From assembly GCA_018057825.1 (NCBI GenBank), contig JAGPCY010000018.1:97186-161185 (forward strand): a stretch of DNA of 64,000 nt, in the 5' to 3' direction. Within the stretch, counting starts at the first letter, position 1; every line of letters begins with the position of its first letter. Made by a program: the position numbers and the translations under genes. Positions 31,875 to 44,622 of the stretch are shown piece after piece. The notes under the pieces are model-generated. The model saw nothing but the letters and a program-made list of their open reading frames with translations, had not been told where the DNA came from and made no database searches. This stretch comes from Kofleriaceae bacterium. Lineage in GTDB: Bacteria; Myxococcota_A; Polyangia; Haliangiales; Haliangiaceae.

Positions 31875-32382
31875 CTGGGTCGCGGCGCTCGCGGCGGTGG
31901 CCTTGGGCTGCGGTGGACCGCGCGCGGCGGGGCCCCGTCCGCCGTCGGCGACCCAGGTGCCGACGCCTCAGGTCAAGGTCGGCGAGTGCGCCACGCCCGA
32001 GCGCGATGGGGTCATGTCGGCCACCCCGGCCCGGCAGCGTCACGACACCGATCTCGACGGCGACGGCGAGCCCGAGGTGGTGATCGCCGATCGCGCCCTG
32101 TGCCAGGGCGACAACTGTCACTGGAACGTGTTCGTCGCCGACGGCGCCGCCGGGTGTCAACGGTTCGCCGGCACCCTGGCCGGGACCGCCCTCGAGCGCG
32201 GCCCGGCCGCGCCTGGCCAGTTCGCGCCGGTCCGGGCCTACTGGCACCTGGGCGGGGACCGCGTGCTCCTCCACGACTACCAGTTCCGCCGCGGCGGCTA
32301 CCAGCTCGTCGAGGTGATCCTGTGTCGGCGCAGGGGCGATGATCGGCTGGCGTGCGCGGAACCCGACGCGAGCGGACGTTGA
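31864..32382 (+). CDS. Small lipoprotein of unknown function
   Basis: 172 residues. The signal ends AALGCGG, a lipobox. The mature part has [17 protein letters not shown], an FG-GAP-like or calcium-binding-like acidic loop, and six Cys ([35 protein letters not shown]) that could form disulphides. It overlaps pgi by 11 bp and is probably translated with it. I do not recognise a family. Confidence 0.75.
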
Positions 32383-32413
32383 CGCCCGAGATGCGGTACG
32401 CTGGGCAACGCGC

Positions 32414-33312
<899 letters not shown>

Positions 33313-33316
<4 letters not shown>

Positions 33317-34020
33317 CCGACGACGCCCAAGCGGGGCGCGACTACGCCGCGGTGGTGGCGAACCTGGTCCACGATCTGCGCAACCCGCTGGCCGCGCTGG
33401 CCGGCAACCTCGCGCTCCTGCGCGAGGAGCTCTTGGGTGCGTCGGTGCCCGACTCCGCGCTCGCCTGTCTGGCCGACGCCGACGCGCTGGTGGCCCGGGC
33501 CCTGGGGATGGTCGCGACGATCGCCGACGCCGACGCCCTCGGGCGGGGCGCGATCGTGGCTCGGCCGGCGCCCCTGGTGGTGGCGCCGGAGGTCGCGCGT
33601 GGCCTGGCGCTGGTCGCCGCCACCTGTGACGCCCGCGCCCTGACCGTCGAGGTCGCGGTGCCGCCCGAGCTGACCGCGCAGGTCGATCAGCGTCTGTTCG
33701 CGCGGGTGCTCCAGGCGTTGCTCGACAACGCGGTTCGGTTCGCGCCGCGCGGCGGCCGGATCACCGTGCGCGCGGCCGGCGACGGCGATGAGCTAGTGTT
33801 CGCGGTCGGCAACGACGGGCCGCGCCTCACCGCCAGCGAGCGGGCGCGCGTGTTCGCCCCCGACTTCCGCACCGCCCAGCGACTGACGGCGGCCCGCCGC
33901 GGGCGGGGCCTCGGCATGTACTTCTGTCGGCTGGTCGCCGAGGCCCACGGCGGGACGATCGCGGTCCGCGAGCGCGTGGACCTGCCGGTCGAGTTCGAGC
34001 TGCGCCTGCCGATCGCGTAG
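33313..34020 (+). CDS. Small cytoplasmic sensor histidine kinase
   Basis: 235 residues from GTG, overlapping the previous stop. The HisKA H-box is [19 protein letters not shown] (His about 20). The HATPase has [13 protein letters not shown] (N-box), VGNDGPRL (G1), and [18 protein letters not shown] (G2). It has no sensor or membrane domain, so it must take input from a partner; its coupling with the FHA-diguanylate cyclase suggests a shared pathway, inferred from the overlap. No response regulator is adjacent. Confidence 0.9.
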
Positions 34021-34113
34021 CCCGCAGCGTTCGCGCGCGAAGACGACGCCCCGGCCTGGGCGCGCATCGTCGCTATGGGCGGTACCGCGATCGTCGACCG
34101 GCGGTCGAGGGGC

Positions 34114-37623
<3,510 letters not shown>

Positions 37624-37882
37624 CGAAAAGGCCTCGCTTGGGTCGACCCGCGCCGACCTGATCGGGCGAGTCGCGCCCCACTCCCGCCATGGATGCATGG
37701 TCCGTCGAGTGGTCGGGAACCGGCCGGAGACTCCGGCGCGCTTCCATCGCGTCGCTCGTAACCCAGCACGAACGACGCGCGCACGACGACCTTACCACGG
37801 GTGGTCGCGGTGGCGAGCGGCCTGGGCGAATCTTTGCGCCGGGCCCCCGGCGACTGGGGCGCTGGTGGTAAGAACGTTTCAT
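37624..37882. other. Divergent spacer between recQ and plsB-like gene
   Basis: 259 bp. A TAAGGT (minus strand, 37789-37794) and a TAAGAA (plus strand, 37869-37874) could act as -10 elements. Otherwise no palindrome or gene was seen. Confidence 0.4.
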
Positions 37883-39496
37883 ATGGCGAGCGATCGGCCG
37901 GTCCTCGAGGCCCGCAGTCGGCTCGACGGCTTCAACGCCGATCGCGACCGTGTCCTGCGTGAGGTCGAGCGCCGCGTCGTCGAGCGCGTGACCCGCAAGG
38001 CCGCGGCCGGCGGCGATGCGTCCCTCGAGTACGTCTTAAACGATGTGTGCGTGAGCGAGATCAAGCGCCTCGACGGCAGCGGCGGCGACGCCGGGCGGTG
38101 GCGCGATCTGGCCCATCGCCTCGGCGCGATGTCGCCGGCGCAGCTCGCCGGTGAGCTGCGGGCCCTGGTCGCGCACTACGGCAAGGACATCGTCGGCAAC
38201 TTCGATCCGCGGGTCTACCGCTTCGCGACCAAGGTCCTGACCCCGGGGTTGGGCTTCTTGTTCTCGCCGACGCGCAGCGTCCGCGGCGGCGTCGGCGGTC
38301 TGCTCGCCGAGCTCGACAGCCGGATCCAGGTCGAGGGTCCCCTCGAGCACCTGCGCGCGATGGCCGAGCGCGGCACCCTGGTGGTCACGCCGACGCACTC
38401 GTCGAACATGGACTCGGTGGTGATCGGCCTGGCCCTCGAGCGCGCCGGGCTGCCGCCGGTGACCTACGGCGCCGGTAAGAACCTGTTCACCAATCCGTTC
38501 ATCTCCTTCTTCATGCACAACCTCGGCGCCTACCGCGTCGATCGTCGGCTGCGCTTCGAGCTGTACAAGGAGATCTTGAAGGAGTACTCGACGGTCCTCC
38601 TCGAGAGCGGCTACCACTCGCTGTTCTTCCCGGGCGGCACCCGCTGCCGCTCGAACGTGATCGAGCCCAGCTTGAAGCTCGGGCTCCTGGGGACCACGGT
38701 CACCGCCTATCGCAACCAGCTCGCGGCCGGCGGCGCCCACAAGAAGATCTACGTCGTGCCGGCCACGATCAACTACCGGCTGGTCCTCGAGGCCGAGACC
38801 CTGATCGGCGACTACCTCGCCGAGACCGGCAAGAGCCGCTACATCATCACCGACGACGAGTTCTCGCGCCTCGGGCGGATCGTCGAGTTCGTCCGCAAGA
38901 TCTTGGTCCACGAGGGCGCGGTGGTCATCCGCTTCGGCCGGCCCCTCGACGCGCTCGGCCACGACGTCGACGACGACGGCCGCTCGCTCGATCGCCGCGG
39001 TCGTCCGGTCGACCTGCGCGGCTACTTCACCGACGCCGCGGGCGCGATCGCGGTCGACGAGCAGCGCGACGCCGAGTACACCCGCTTGCTCGGCCGCCGC
39101 CTGGTGGCCGCGTTCCCGCGCGAGTCGGTCTTCCACGCCACCGCGGTCGCGGCGCGCGCGATCTACGATCGGCTGTGCGCGGCGGCCGGGACCCGCGACA
39201 TCTACCGCCTGACTCGGCTGCCGCCCGGCCGCACGGTGGCGGTCGCCGACGTCGTCCGCAGCCTGGGGGCGCTGCGCGCGCAGCTCGCCGCTCGCCCCGA
39301 GGCCGGTCGGCTCCACGCCCGGGTCGCCGCCGCCGGCGACAGCGCGGTCCTCGACGACGCGGTCCGCGCCCTCGGCACCTACCACAGCCACCCGGTGATC
39401 GAGCGGGTGAGCGACCAGGTGCGGGTCGGCGACGTGAAGCTCCTCTACTACTACCAGAACCGCCTGGCTCACCTGCCCGTCGAGGTGGTGCCGTGA
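37883..39496 (+). CDS. PlsB-like glycerol-3-phosphate O-acyltransferase family protein (altered motif III)
   Basis: 537 residues. The LPLAT core shows TPTHSSNMDSVV (H172-x4-D177), TYGAGKNLFTNPFISFF, GAYRVDRR and FFPGGTRCRS. The last replaces the usual (P)EG(T/G)RSR, so the conserved acidic residue that helps position glycerol-3-phosphate is Gly251. It would acylate a polyol phosphate at the membrane; whether glycerol-3-phosphate is the substrate is open. The gene overlaps a GpsA-like gene by 4 bp, which links the pair to phospholipid-type synthesis. TAAGAA ends 8 nt before the ATG. Confidence 0.82.
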   Translation: MASDRPVLEARSRLDGFNADRDRVLREVERRVVERVTRKAAAGGDASLEYVLNDVCVSEIKRLDGSGGDAGRWRDLAHRLGAMSPAQLAGELRALVAHYGKDIVGNFDPRVYRFATKVLTPGLGFLFSPTRSVRGGVGGLLAELDSRIQVEGPLEHLRAMAERGTLVVTPTHSSNMDSVVIGLALERAGLPPVTYGAGKNLFTNPFISFFMHNLGAYRVDRRLRFELYKEILKEYSTVLLESGYHSLFFPGGTRCRSNVIEPSLKLGLLGTTVTAYRNQLAAGGAHKKIYVVPATINYRLVLEAETLIGDYLAETGKSRYIITDDEFSRLGRIVEFVRKILVHEGAVVIRFGRPLDALGHDVDDDGRSLDRRGRPVDLRGYFTDAAGAIAVDEQRDAEYTRLLGRRLVAAFPRESVFHATAVAARAIYDRLCAAAGTRDIYRLTRLPPGRTVAVADVVRSLGALRAQLAARPEAGRLHARVAAAGDSAVLDDAVRALGTYHSHPVIERVSDQVRVGDVKLLYYYQNRLAHLPVEVVP

Positions 39497-40470
39497 CCCG
39501 GGGCGACACCGTCGGGATCGTCGGCGCCGGTACGTTCGGCACCGCGCTCGCCGTGGCCCTGGCCCGGGCCGGCCGCGAGGTCGTGCTCTACACCCGCACC
39601 CCCGTGGTCGCGGCCGCGATCGCCCAGACCCGGCGCTGCCCGCGCTTGCCCGAGGTCGAGATCCCGGCCGCGGTCCGCGTGGTCGTCGACCCGGCCGACC
39701 TGGCGGCGGCGGCGCGCTTCCTGGTCGTGGCGGTGACCTCGGCCGACGTCGCGGCGCGCCTGACCGAACTCGGCGCGGTGGTCGATGGCGGTCACCTGAT
39801 CGTCCACGCCATCGGCGCCCTGGCGGCCCCCGACGACGTCCGGGTCAGCGAGCTGATCGAGCGGCTGACCCCGGTCTTGCGGGCCGGGGTCCTGGCCGGG
39901 CCGGCCCTGCCGGGCGATCTGGCGAGCGGCCGCTTCGCGTCGATGGTCGTGGCCTCGAGCTTCGACGAGGTGGTGGCGGAGGCGCGGCGCCTGCTCAACC
40001 TGCCGCCGACCTTGCGGCTGTACGGCTCGCGCGACCTCGCGGGCGTCGAGCTGGCCTCGGCGCTGGCTGGCGCGTACACCGTCGCCCTCGGGCTGGCCGA
40101 CGGCGCGGCGGTCGGCGCCGGGCCGCGCGCGGTCTTCATCACCCGCGCGGTGGCCGAGGCGACCCGGCTGGTCGAGGCCACCGGCGGCGCGGCGCGGACC
40201 TTCGCCGGCCTGGCCGGGCTCGGCAACCTGCTCATCCGCGCCGCCAGCGACGACGATCCCGACTACCGGTTGGGCCGGGCCCTGGCGCGCGGCGAACGCG
40301 ATCGCCCGCGCACCGAGGGCGCCCACGCCGCCCTGACCGGCCTGCGCCTGGCCGAGCGCCGCCGGGTGCGGATGCCGCTCCTCGCCGGTCTGGCCGCGGT
40401 CCTCGACGGCAAGCTCGATGTCGCCGCCGCGGCCCGCCTGGCCGCAGACACGGTGGCGGTGGAGGAGTGA
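39493..40470 (+). CDS. GpsA-like dehydrogenase lacking catalytic residues
   Basis: 325 residues from GTG overlapping the previous stop. The N-terminal Rossmann motif VGIVGAGTFGTALAVALARAG is intact, and GVELASALAGAYTVALGLADG and TFAGLAGLGNLL align well with glycerol-3-phosphate dehydrogenase. The reaction residues are replaced: the first Lys (KG) is Ile107, the catalytic Lys-Asn is Ala192-Gly193, the Asp is Asn245, and the substrate Arg-Asn is Pro256-Asp257. It may bind NAD(P)H but is unlikely to reduce dihydroxyacetone phosphate by the usual mechanism. It could be a regulatory partner of the acyltransferase or use another substrate. Confidence 0.8.
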   Translation: MTRGDTVGIVGAGTFGTALAVALARAGREVVLYTRTPVVAAAIAQTRRCPRLPEVEIPAAVRVVVDPADLAAAARFLVVAVTSADVAARLTELGAVVDGGHLIVHAIGALAAPDDVRVSELIERLTPVLRAGVLAGPALPGDLASGRFASMVVASSFDEVVAEARRLLNLPPTLRLYGSRDLAGVELASALAGAYTVALGLADGAAVGAGPRAVFITRAVAEATRLVEATGGAARTFAGLAGLGNLLIRAASDDDPDYRLGRALARGERDRPRTEGAHAALTGLRLAERRRVRMPLLAGLAAVLDGKLDVAAAARLAADTVAVEE

Positions 40471-41765
40471 TGCGGGCTCTTGCCGCGGCGCTGGCGTTGG
40501 CCGCGCTCGGCTGCGCGCGCGGACCGGCGCCGACGGCGACCGCCGACGGTGCGACTCCGGCGATCGCGATCCACGCCGATCGATCCGGTGGTCGCGCGGT
40601 GGCGGTGATCGCCGAGCGCCGCGAGGTCGAGATCGTCGACGGCGCCTTCACCGTCGACGACCTGCTGGGCGAGGTGGTGCTGGCCAGCCTCGCGGTCGAG
40701 GCGATCGACGGCGGCTCGCGCCTGGTGGTGCGGCGGTGCGCGCGCCCGTCCCTGGGCGAGGGCGCGTCGGTCGCGCTCGGCCATCAGGTCTCGGTCACGT
40801 CCGCCGGGGGCGCCCGGGTGGATGGCGCGCTGCGCTCGGCCGATCCGGCCGGCGTGATCGTCGCCGGTGCCGACGGTCGCGACCACGAGCTGTCGCTCGA
40901 CGCGGTCGCGGACCTGGCGGTGGTCGAGCCGCTGGCCACCGGCCTGCGCTGCGAGGTCGAGGGAGGTACCGGGCGGCGCCAGCTCCGGCTGGTCTACACC
41001 TCGTGGAGCTTCGCGTGGTCGGCGCGCTACCATCTGCGGCTGGCCGCGGACGGCGAGGCGCGCGGCGGCGCCGCGGCGATGACCCCGCGCTTCGCGATCG
41101 TCGCGCCGCGGGTGGCTCGGCCGCGGCCGGTCGCGGTGACTTTGGTCGCGGGGCTGCCCGGCGACGGGACCCTGGCGCCGGCTCAGGTCTGGTCGGGGAC
41201 GGTCACGCTCGACGGTGACGTCGAGGTCGCCGGCGCACCGACGACGCGCTCGGCCTCCGTCGGGTGGGTCTACCGCGGCCTCGATCCCGCGGGCGCGCGC
41301 GACGAGCGCCACGATCTCTCGCACACCCTGGTGACCGAGGAGCTCGAGCTCGCGCCGAGCGCGACCGACGTGCCCGGTCCGGTGGAGATCGAACGGGCCG
41401 ACGGCGCGCGGGTCCGGTCGGCGATGCCGCCGGTCGGCGAGCCCGACAGCCGCGGAGTCCGCCCGGCGATACGGCTGGTGCTGGCGACCTCGGCCGAGCT
41501 GGTCGGCTATCGCCGCTGGCGGTTCCTGGCCAGCGATGGCGCGGGCGCGATCGACGAGCTGGTCTACTCGGTGGCCAACCGCGGCGACGCCCCGGCCCGG
41601 GTCCGGATCGAGGAGCCGCTGCGCGGTCGGCCGGCGGCCATCCGGTTCGCCGCGCCCGAGGGCCAGGGCGAGGTCGATCGCCAGCGGTTCTGGCGCGAGG
41701 TCACGGTGGCCCCGGGCGGCTTAGTCCGCGGCGCGGTCGTGCTCGCGTACGGCCGGATCGATTGA
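40470..41765 (+). CDS. Lipoprotein, DUF4139-like
   Basis: 431 residues from ATG 40470 with GGAGG just upstream; the preceding stop overlaps by one base. The signal ends ALAALGC (lipobox). A central YTSWSFAWSARYHLRL and the C-terminal ELVYSVANRGDAPARVRIEEPL, FWREVTVAPGG resemble the DUF4139 domain (mucoidy-inhibitor-A-like proteins), which are beta-rich envelope proteins of unknown function. It is probably outer-membrane anchored and cotranscribed with the PlsB-like/GpsA-like pair. A GTG three bases earlier is a possible start. Confidence 0.68.
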   Translation: MRALAAALALAALGCARGPAPTATADGATPAIAIHADRSGGRAVAVIAERREVEIVDGAFTVDDLLGEVVLASLAVEAIDGGSRLVVRRCARPSLGEGASVALGHQVSVTSAGGARVDGALRSADPAGVIVAGADGRDHELSLDAVADLAVVEPLATGLRCEVEGGTGRRQLRLVYTSWSFAWSARYHLRLAADGEARGGAAAMTPRFAIVAPRVARPRPVAVTLVAGLPGDGTLAPAQVWSGTVTLDGDVEVAGAPTTRSASVGWVYRGLDPAGARDERHDLSHTLVTEELELAPSATDVPGPVEIERADGARVRSAMPPVGEPDSRGVRPAIRLVLATSAELVGYRRWRFLASDGAGAIDELVYSVANRGDAPARVRIEEPLRGRPAAIRFAAPEGQGEVDRQRFWREVTVAPGGLVRGAVVLAYGRID

Positions 41766-41766
41766 C

Positions 41767-42336
41767 ATGGCGGCGATCGACACGCCGCCGGGGTTGGGCC
41801 TGCCCGGCACCCCCGTCGGCTGGTACCGGGCCCACGCCGGGGCGCGCCGGCTGGCCCGGTGGTGCCTCGCCGTCGCGGTCATCGCCGCGGCGGTGGCCTG
41901 GCTCGCGACCGCGCGGCGGCCGCCGCCCGATCGCGGCGCCGCGCGCGTGGTGGCGTTGTTCACCGCGCTGGCCCTGTGCGGCTTGGCCGCGGCCGTCCGA
42001 GCGGCGCGGGTCGGGGTGGCCGCCGACGGGGTCCGCTGGGGCTGGGGGGGCCTGACCGTGCGCCTCGACGCCGCGCGGGTCGTGCGGGCTACGCTCTACC
42101 GCGACGCGGTCGCGCTGGTGCCGCGGCGCGGCTCGCCGTGGCTCCTGTTCGCGCGCGACTGGGACGGCTTCGTCGGGCTGACGCGCGCGGTGCGGGCCGC
42201 CGGGCTGCCGTGCGAGGATCGCGACGGCCCGGCGCCGTGGCGGGCGCGGCTCCAGAGCTACGGCCGGGTGGTCGACGGGCTGGCGGTCGTCGGCGCCGCG
42301 GTCGCCGCGGTCACGGCGGCGATCGCGATCGGGTGA
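41767..42336 (+). CDS. Small multi-pass membrane protein with bPH-like middle
   Basis: 189 residues, starting 1 bp after the preceding stop. Two hydrophobic segments near the N-terminus (ARWCLAVAVIAAAVAWLA, VVALFTALALCGLAAAV) are followed by a short beta-rich part (GVAADGVRWGWGGLTVRL, AVALVPRRGSPWLLF) resembling bacterial PH domains, and a final membrane helix (GLAVVGAAVAAVTAAIAI). Function unknown. Confidence 0.7.
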   Translation: MAAIDTPPGLGLPGTPVGWYRAHAGARRLARWCLAVAVIAAAVAWLATARRPPPDRGAARVVALFTALALCGLAAAVRAARVGVAADGVRWGWGGLTVRLDAARVVRATLYRDAVALVPRRGSPWLLFARDWDGFVGLTRAVRAAGLPCEDRDGPAPWRARLQSYGRVVDGLAVVGAAVAAVTAAIAIG

Positions 42337-42357
42337 GCGCGATCGTCGAAGTCGGGG

Positions 42358-42363
42358 TAGATT
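42358..42363 (+). promoter_or_regulatory. -10-like TAGATT, leaderless geometry
   Basis: TAGATT ends 7 nt before ATG 42371, the same arrangement as at 8758. Confidence 0.55.
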
Positions 42364-42370
42364 GCCGCCG

Positions 42371-43099
42371 ATGAAGCGCGCGTTTCTGTTCGCCGCGGCG
42401 TCGGCCGCGATCCTCGCCGGCTGCGATCGCAAGAAGCCCGACGGGCTGCCGCCCGCGCCCGACTGGCAGGCGCCGGTCGCGGCTCCGCCGTCAGGCGCGA
42501 TGCCGGGCACGCCCAGCGGTCCGGCGGCGCGCTCGACCGATCCCCACGCCGGGGTGCCGGGGGCGCCACCCCTGGGCGGCGCCGGGATCGATCCCCACGC
42601 CGGGGTGCCGGGAGCACCGCCGTTGGGTGGGGCCGCGGGCGGCGATCCCCACGCCGGGGTGCCGGGTGCGCCGCCCCTGGGCGGGGCCGGCACCGCCGAC
42701 ACGATGGGCCTGCCGCCGCCCGATCCCAACCGCCCGGTCGATGACAGTAAGTACATCGCCGGCACCGTCGACGTCCCGGCCGCCATGCGGTCGAAGGTGC
42801 CGAGCGGCGCCGCGATCTTTCTCTCGGTGCGCGCCCGCGACGCCGCGACCGGGCAGGGCGTCGGGACGCCGCTGGCGGTCGATCGGCTGGTCTCGACCGG
42901 GACGTGGCCGCTCGCCTGGAAGCTGACCGAGGCCCAGGCGATGGTCGGCGGCACCGGGTTCGCCGGCGAGGTGGTCGTGAACGCGCGCTTCGATCAAGAC
43001 GGCGACGCCATGACCAAGCAGCCCGGCGACGTCACCGGCAAGGCCGCGGCCACGATCCCGGCGGCCGGCGTCGCGATCGTCCTCGACACGGCGCTGTGA
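42371..43099 (+). CDS. Lipoprotein with repeat region and CcmI/CycH-like C-terminal domain
   Basis: 242 residues. The signal ends SAAILAGC (lipobox). Residues about 56-108 are three Pro/Gly-rich units with the core DPHAGVPGAPPLGG. The C-terminal ~120 residues (YIAGTVDVPAAMRSKVPSGA, IFLSVRARDA, PLAVDRLV, QPGDVTGKAAATIPAAGV) match the Ig-like C-terminal domain of the cytochrome c maturation protein CcmI/CycH. No TPR domain or haem-lyase gene is present, so the domain seems to be reused in a stand-alone lipoprotein. Function unknown. Confidence 0.75.
   Translation: MKRAFLFAAASAAILAGCDRKKPDGLPPAPDWQAPVAAPPSGAMPGTPSGPAARSTDPHAGVPGAPPLGGAGIDPHAGVPGAPPLGGAAGGDPHAGVPGAPPLGGAGTADTMGLPPPDPNRPVDDSKYIAGTVDVPAAMRSKVPSGAAIFLSVRARDAATGQGVGTPLAVDRLVSTGTWPLAWKLTEAQAMVGGTGFAGEVVVNARFDQDGDAMTKQPGDVTGKAAATIPAAGVAIVLDTAL
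42539..42690 (+). repeat. Three 51-54-bp in-frame direct repeats
   Basis: Copies start at 42539, 42590 and 42644 with GATCCCCACGCCGGGGTGCC. They encode 17-18-residue units. High identity suggests recent duplication. Confidence 0.9.
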
Positions 43100-43124
43100 A
43101 AGCGCCGAGGGCCGGGGGCCGCGG

Positions 43125-43757
43125 TCACAGCCCGCGGAGGTGCGCGGTGTCGTTCAGCGAGACGATGCGCCAGCGGTCGGCGCGACGCTCGACGTGGGTG
43201 ATCGAGGCGTTGTCGACCAGCACGAACACCGGCGTGGTCGGCCCGGGCACGCCGAGCCCGCAGATGTGCGCGAACGCGTGATAGAGCGCCAGACCGTGGC
43301 TCACCACCACGACGCGCCGGCCGGCGTGGTCGGCGCAGATGGTCTCGAGGGCGGCCGTGACCCGGGCATAGACCGTCGCCGGCGCCTCGCCGCCCTCGGG
43401 GATCGCGTCGGGGTCGCGGGCGCGCATGCGCCGCCACAGCTCGGGGTAGCGAGCCTCGACCTCGGCGAAGGCCAGCCCATCGAAGACGCCGAGGGTGCGC
43501 TCGCGCAGCCCGGGCAGGGACCGGACCTCGAGCCCCAGCGCGGCGGCGATCGGCGCCGCGGTCTGGGCCGCGCGCGGCAGATCGCTGGCGATCACCGCGG
43601 TGGGGCTTCGACCGACCAGCTCGGCGGCCGCGGCCGCGGCCTGGCGCTGGCCTAGCTCGGTCAAGGGGGCGTCGCTCCAGCCGCCGAAGCGGCCGTCGCG
43701 GTTCGAGTCGGCCTCGCCGTGGCGGACCAGGAACAGTTCGGTCGGCGCGTCGGCCAT
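43125..43757 (-). CDS. Histidine phosphatase family protein
   Basis: 210 residues. The phosphoglycerate-mutase-like fold is clear: LFLVRHGEADSNRDGRFGGW with the catalytic RHG, VIASDLPRAAQTA, LRERTLGVFDGL with the acid-base Glu, and VVVVSHGLALYH with the second His. Substrates of this family range from phosphoglycerate to alpha-ribazole-5-P and sugar phosphates; none can be chosen. It is cytoplasmic. The start codon lies 8 nt from a TATACC on the minus strand, within a divergent promoter. Confidence 0.92.
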   Translation of the reverse strand: MADAPTELFLVRHGEADSNRDGRFGGWSDAPLTELGQRQAAAAAAELVGRSPTAVIASDLPRAAQTAAPIAAALGLEVRSLPGLRERTLGVFDGLAFAEVEARYPELWRRMRARDPDAIPEGGEAPATVYARVTAALETICADHAGRRVVVVSHGLALYHAFAHICGLGVPGPTTPVFVLVDNASITHVERRADRWRIVSLNDTAHLRGL

Positions 43758-43765
43758 AGCCTCGT

Positions 43766-43773
43766 GGTATACG
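43766..43773. promoter_or_regulatory. Shared divergent -10-like GGTATACG
   Basis: GTATAC is palindromic. Read forward, TATACG ends 10 nt before ATG 43784; read backward, TATACC ends 8 nt before ATG 43757. Both mRNAs would have almost no leader. Confidence 0.5.
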
Positions 43774-43783
43774 TCGCCCCGTC

Positions 43784-44041
43784 ATGCCCGACTACTCGAA
43801 GCTCCACGATCTCGTCAGCCACCGCGTCGCCATCGAGTACGACACCGGCGCCAAGGTCGTCGGCATGTTGGCCTCGTGTCAGCCGGCGAGCGGCCCGGTC
43901 GAGTTCATCGTGATCCACGACGCCAAGCTGTTCGGCTCGTCGGGCGCGCTGGTCCGCGAGGTCAAGGAGTTGACCTTGTCGCCCAACGTCACGGTCGGCG
44001 TGTCCCGCGACGAAGGCCCGCGCGGTCGCGCCGTCCGCTGA
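43784..44041 (+). CDS. Small protein with SH3/Sm-like beta pattern
   Basis: 85 residues. A short helix is followed by alternating beta segments (RVAIEYDTGAKVVGMLASC, VEFIVIHDAKLFG, LVREVKELTL, VTVGVSRD), a layout like Sm or SH3 small beta-barrels. No signal peptide or membrane segment, so probably cytoplasmic. It may bind nucleic acid or protein; this is a guess from the pattern. I do not recognise a named family. Confidence 0.6.
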   Translation: MPDYSKLHDLVSHRVAIEYDTGAKVVGMLASCQPASGPVEFIVIHDAKLFGSSGALVREVKELTLSPNVTVGVSRDEGPRGRAVR

Positions 44042-44102
44042 GCCGGGCCTGGGTCTCGATCATCCAGTCGCGATCCTCCGATCGCGAATCAGGGCGTCGC
44101 GA
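44041..44102. other. Short convergent spacer
   Basis: The 61-bp spacer between two convergent genes contains the hairpin at 44068-44087 and nothing else recognisable. Confidence 0.5.
44068..44087. terminator. Perfect hairpin between convergent genes
   Basis: TCGCGATC (44068-44075) and GATCGCGA (44080-44087) form a perfect 8-bp stem with a CTCC loop. There is no T-run. The position fits a two-way terminator. Confidence 0.5.
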
Positions 44103-44555
44103 TCATCCGCCGGTGCCGCGGCGGGCGCCGTGGCGCGCGGCCAGATCGTCGTCCAGATCGTCGGCCAGGGTGGCGGTGCGGTGGATCATGTCGTGGACCT
44201 CGGTGCGATCGAGATCGAGGGTCGAGCGCTCGGCCACCAGCAGCACTTGATCGCCGCGCACCGCAAAGGCGACCCCACACAGGTCGGCGTTGCGGGTCAA
44301 TAGCTCGTGCCAGAGCGCCGGTCGGTCGGTGGTCGGCCCGGCGTAGACCACGGTCGAGGCGACCCGCAGGTGCGAGTCGGTGGCCGCCCCGACCAGCGAG
44401 ATCTCGACGGTCGCCGAGCCGTGGCGGATCCGCCACGCGCCGGCGTCGCCGCGGCATTCGTTCAGGTAGTGGCCGAGCGTCACCAGGACGTCCTCGACCA
44501 TGGCGATGGTCGACGCGGTCCGGACCTCGCTGGCGTGATCGAACAGGCCGCTCAT
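44103..44555 (-). CDS. YbjN / secretion-chaperone-like small protein
   Basis: 150 residues. The alpha-beta pattern (an N-terminal helix, WRIRHGSATVEISLVG, HLRVASTVVYAG, LWHELLTRNADLCGVAFAVRGDQVLLVAERS, and a C-terminal helix) matches the YbjN/CesT-like fold. In related proteins this fold works as a chaperone or regulator. Cytoplasmic. TAGCAT ends 7 nt before the ATG. Confidence 0.7.
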   Translation of the reverse strand: MSGLFDHASEVRTASTIAMVEDVLVTLGHYLNECRGDAGAWRIRHGSATVEISLVGAATDSHLRVASTVVYAGPTTDRPALWHELLTRNADLCGVAFAVRGDQVLLVAERSTLDLDRTEVHDMIHRTATLADDLDDDLAARHGARRGTGG

Positions 44556-44562
44556 CGTCGCG

Positions 44563-44568
44563 ATGCTA
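44563..44568 (-). promoter_or_regulatory. -10-like TAGCAT, leaderless geometry
   Basis: On the minus strand TAGCAT ends 7 nt before ATG 44555. No Shine-Dalgarno is visible. Confidence 0.5.
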
Positions 44569-44622
44569 CCGCGAAGCCCCGGTCGCGTGCATCGGCCGGG
44601 CGGCGATGCGAGGATGTCAGGG

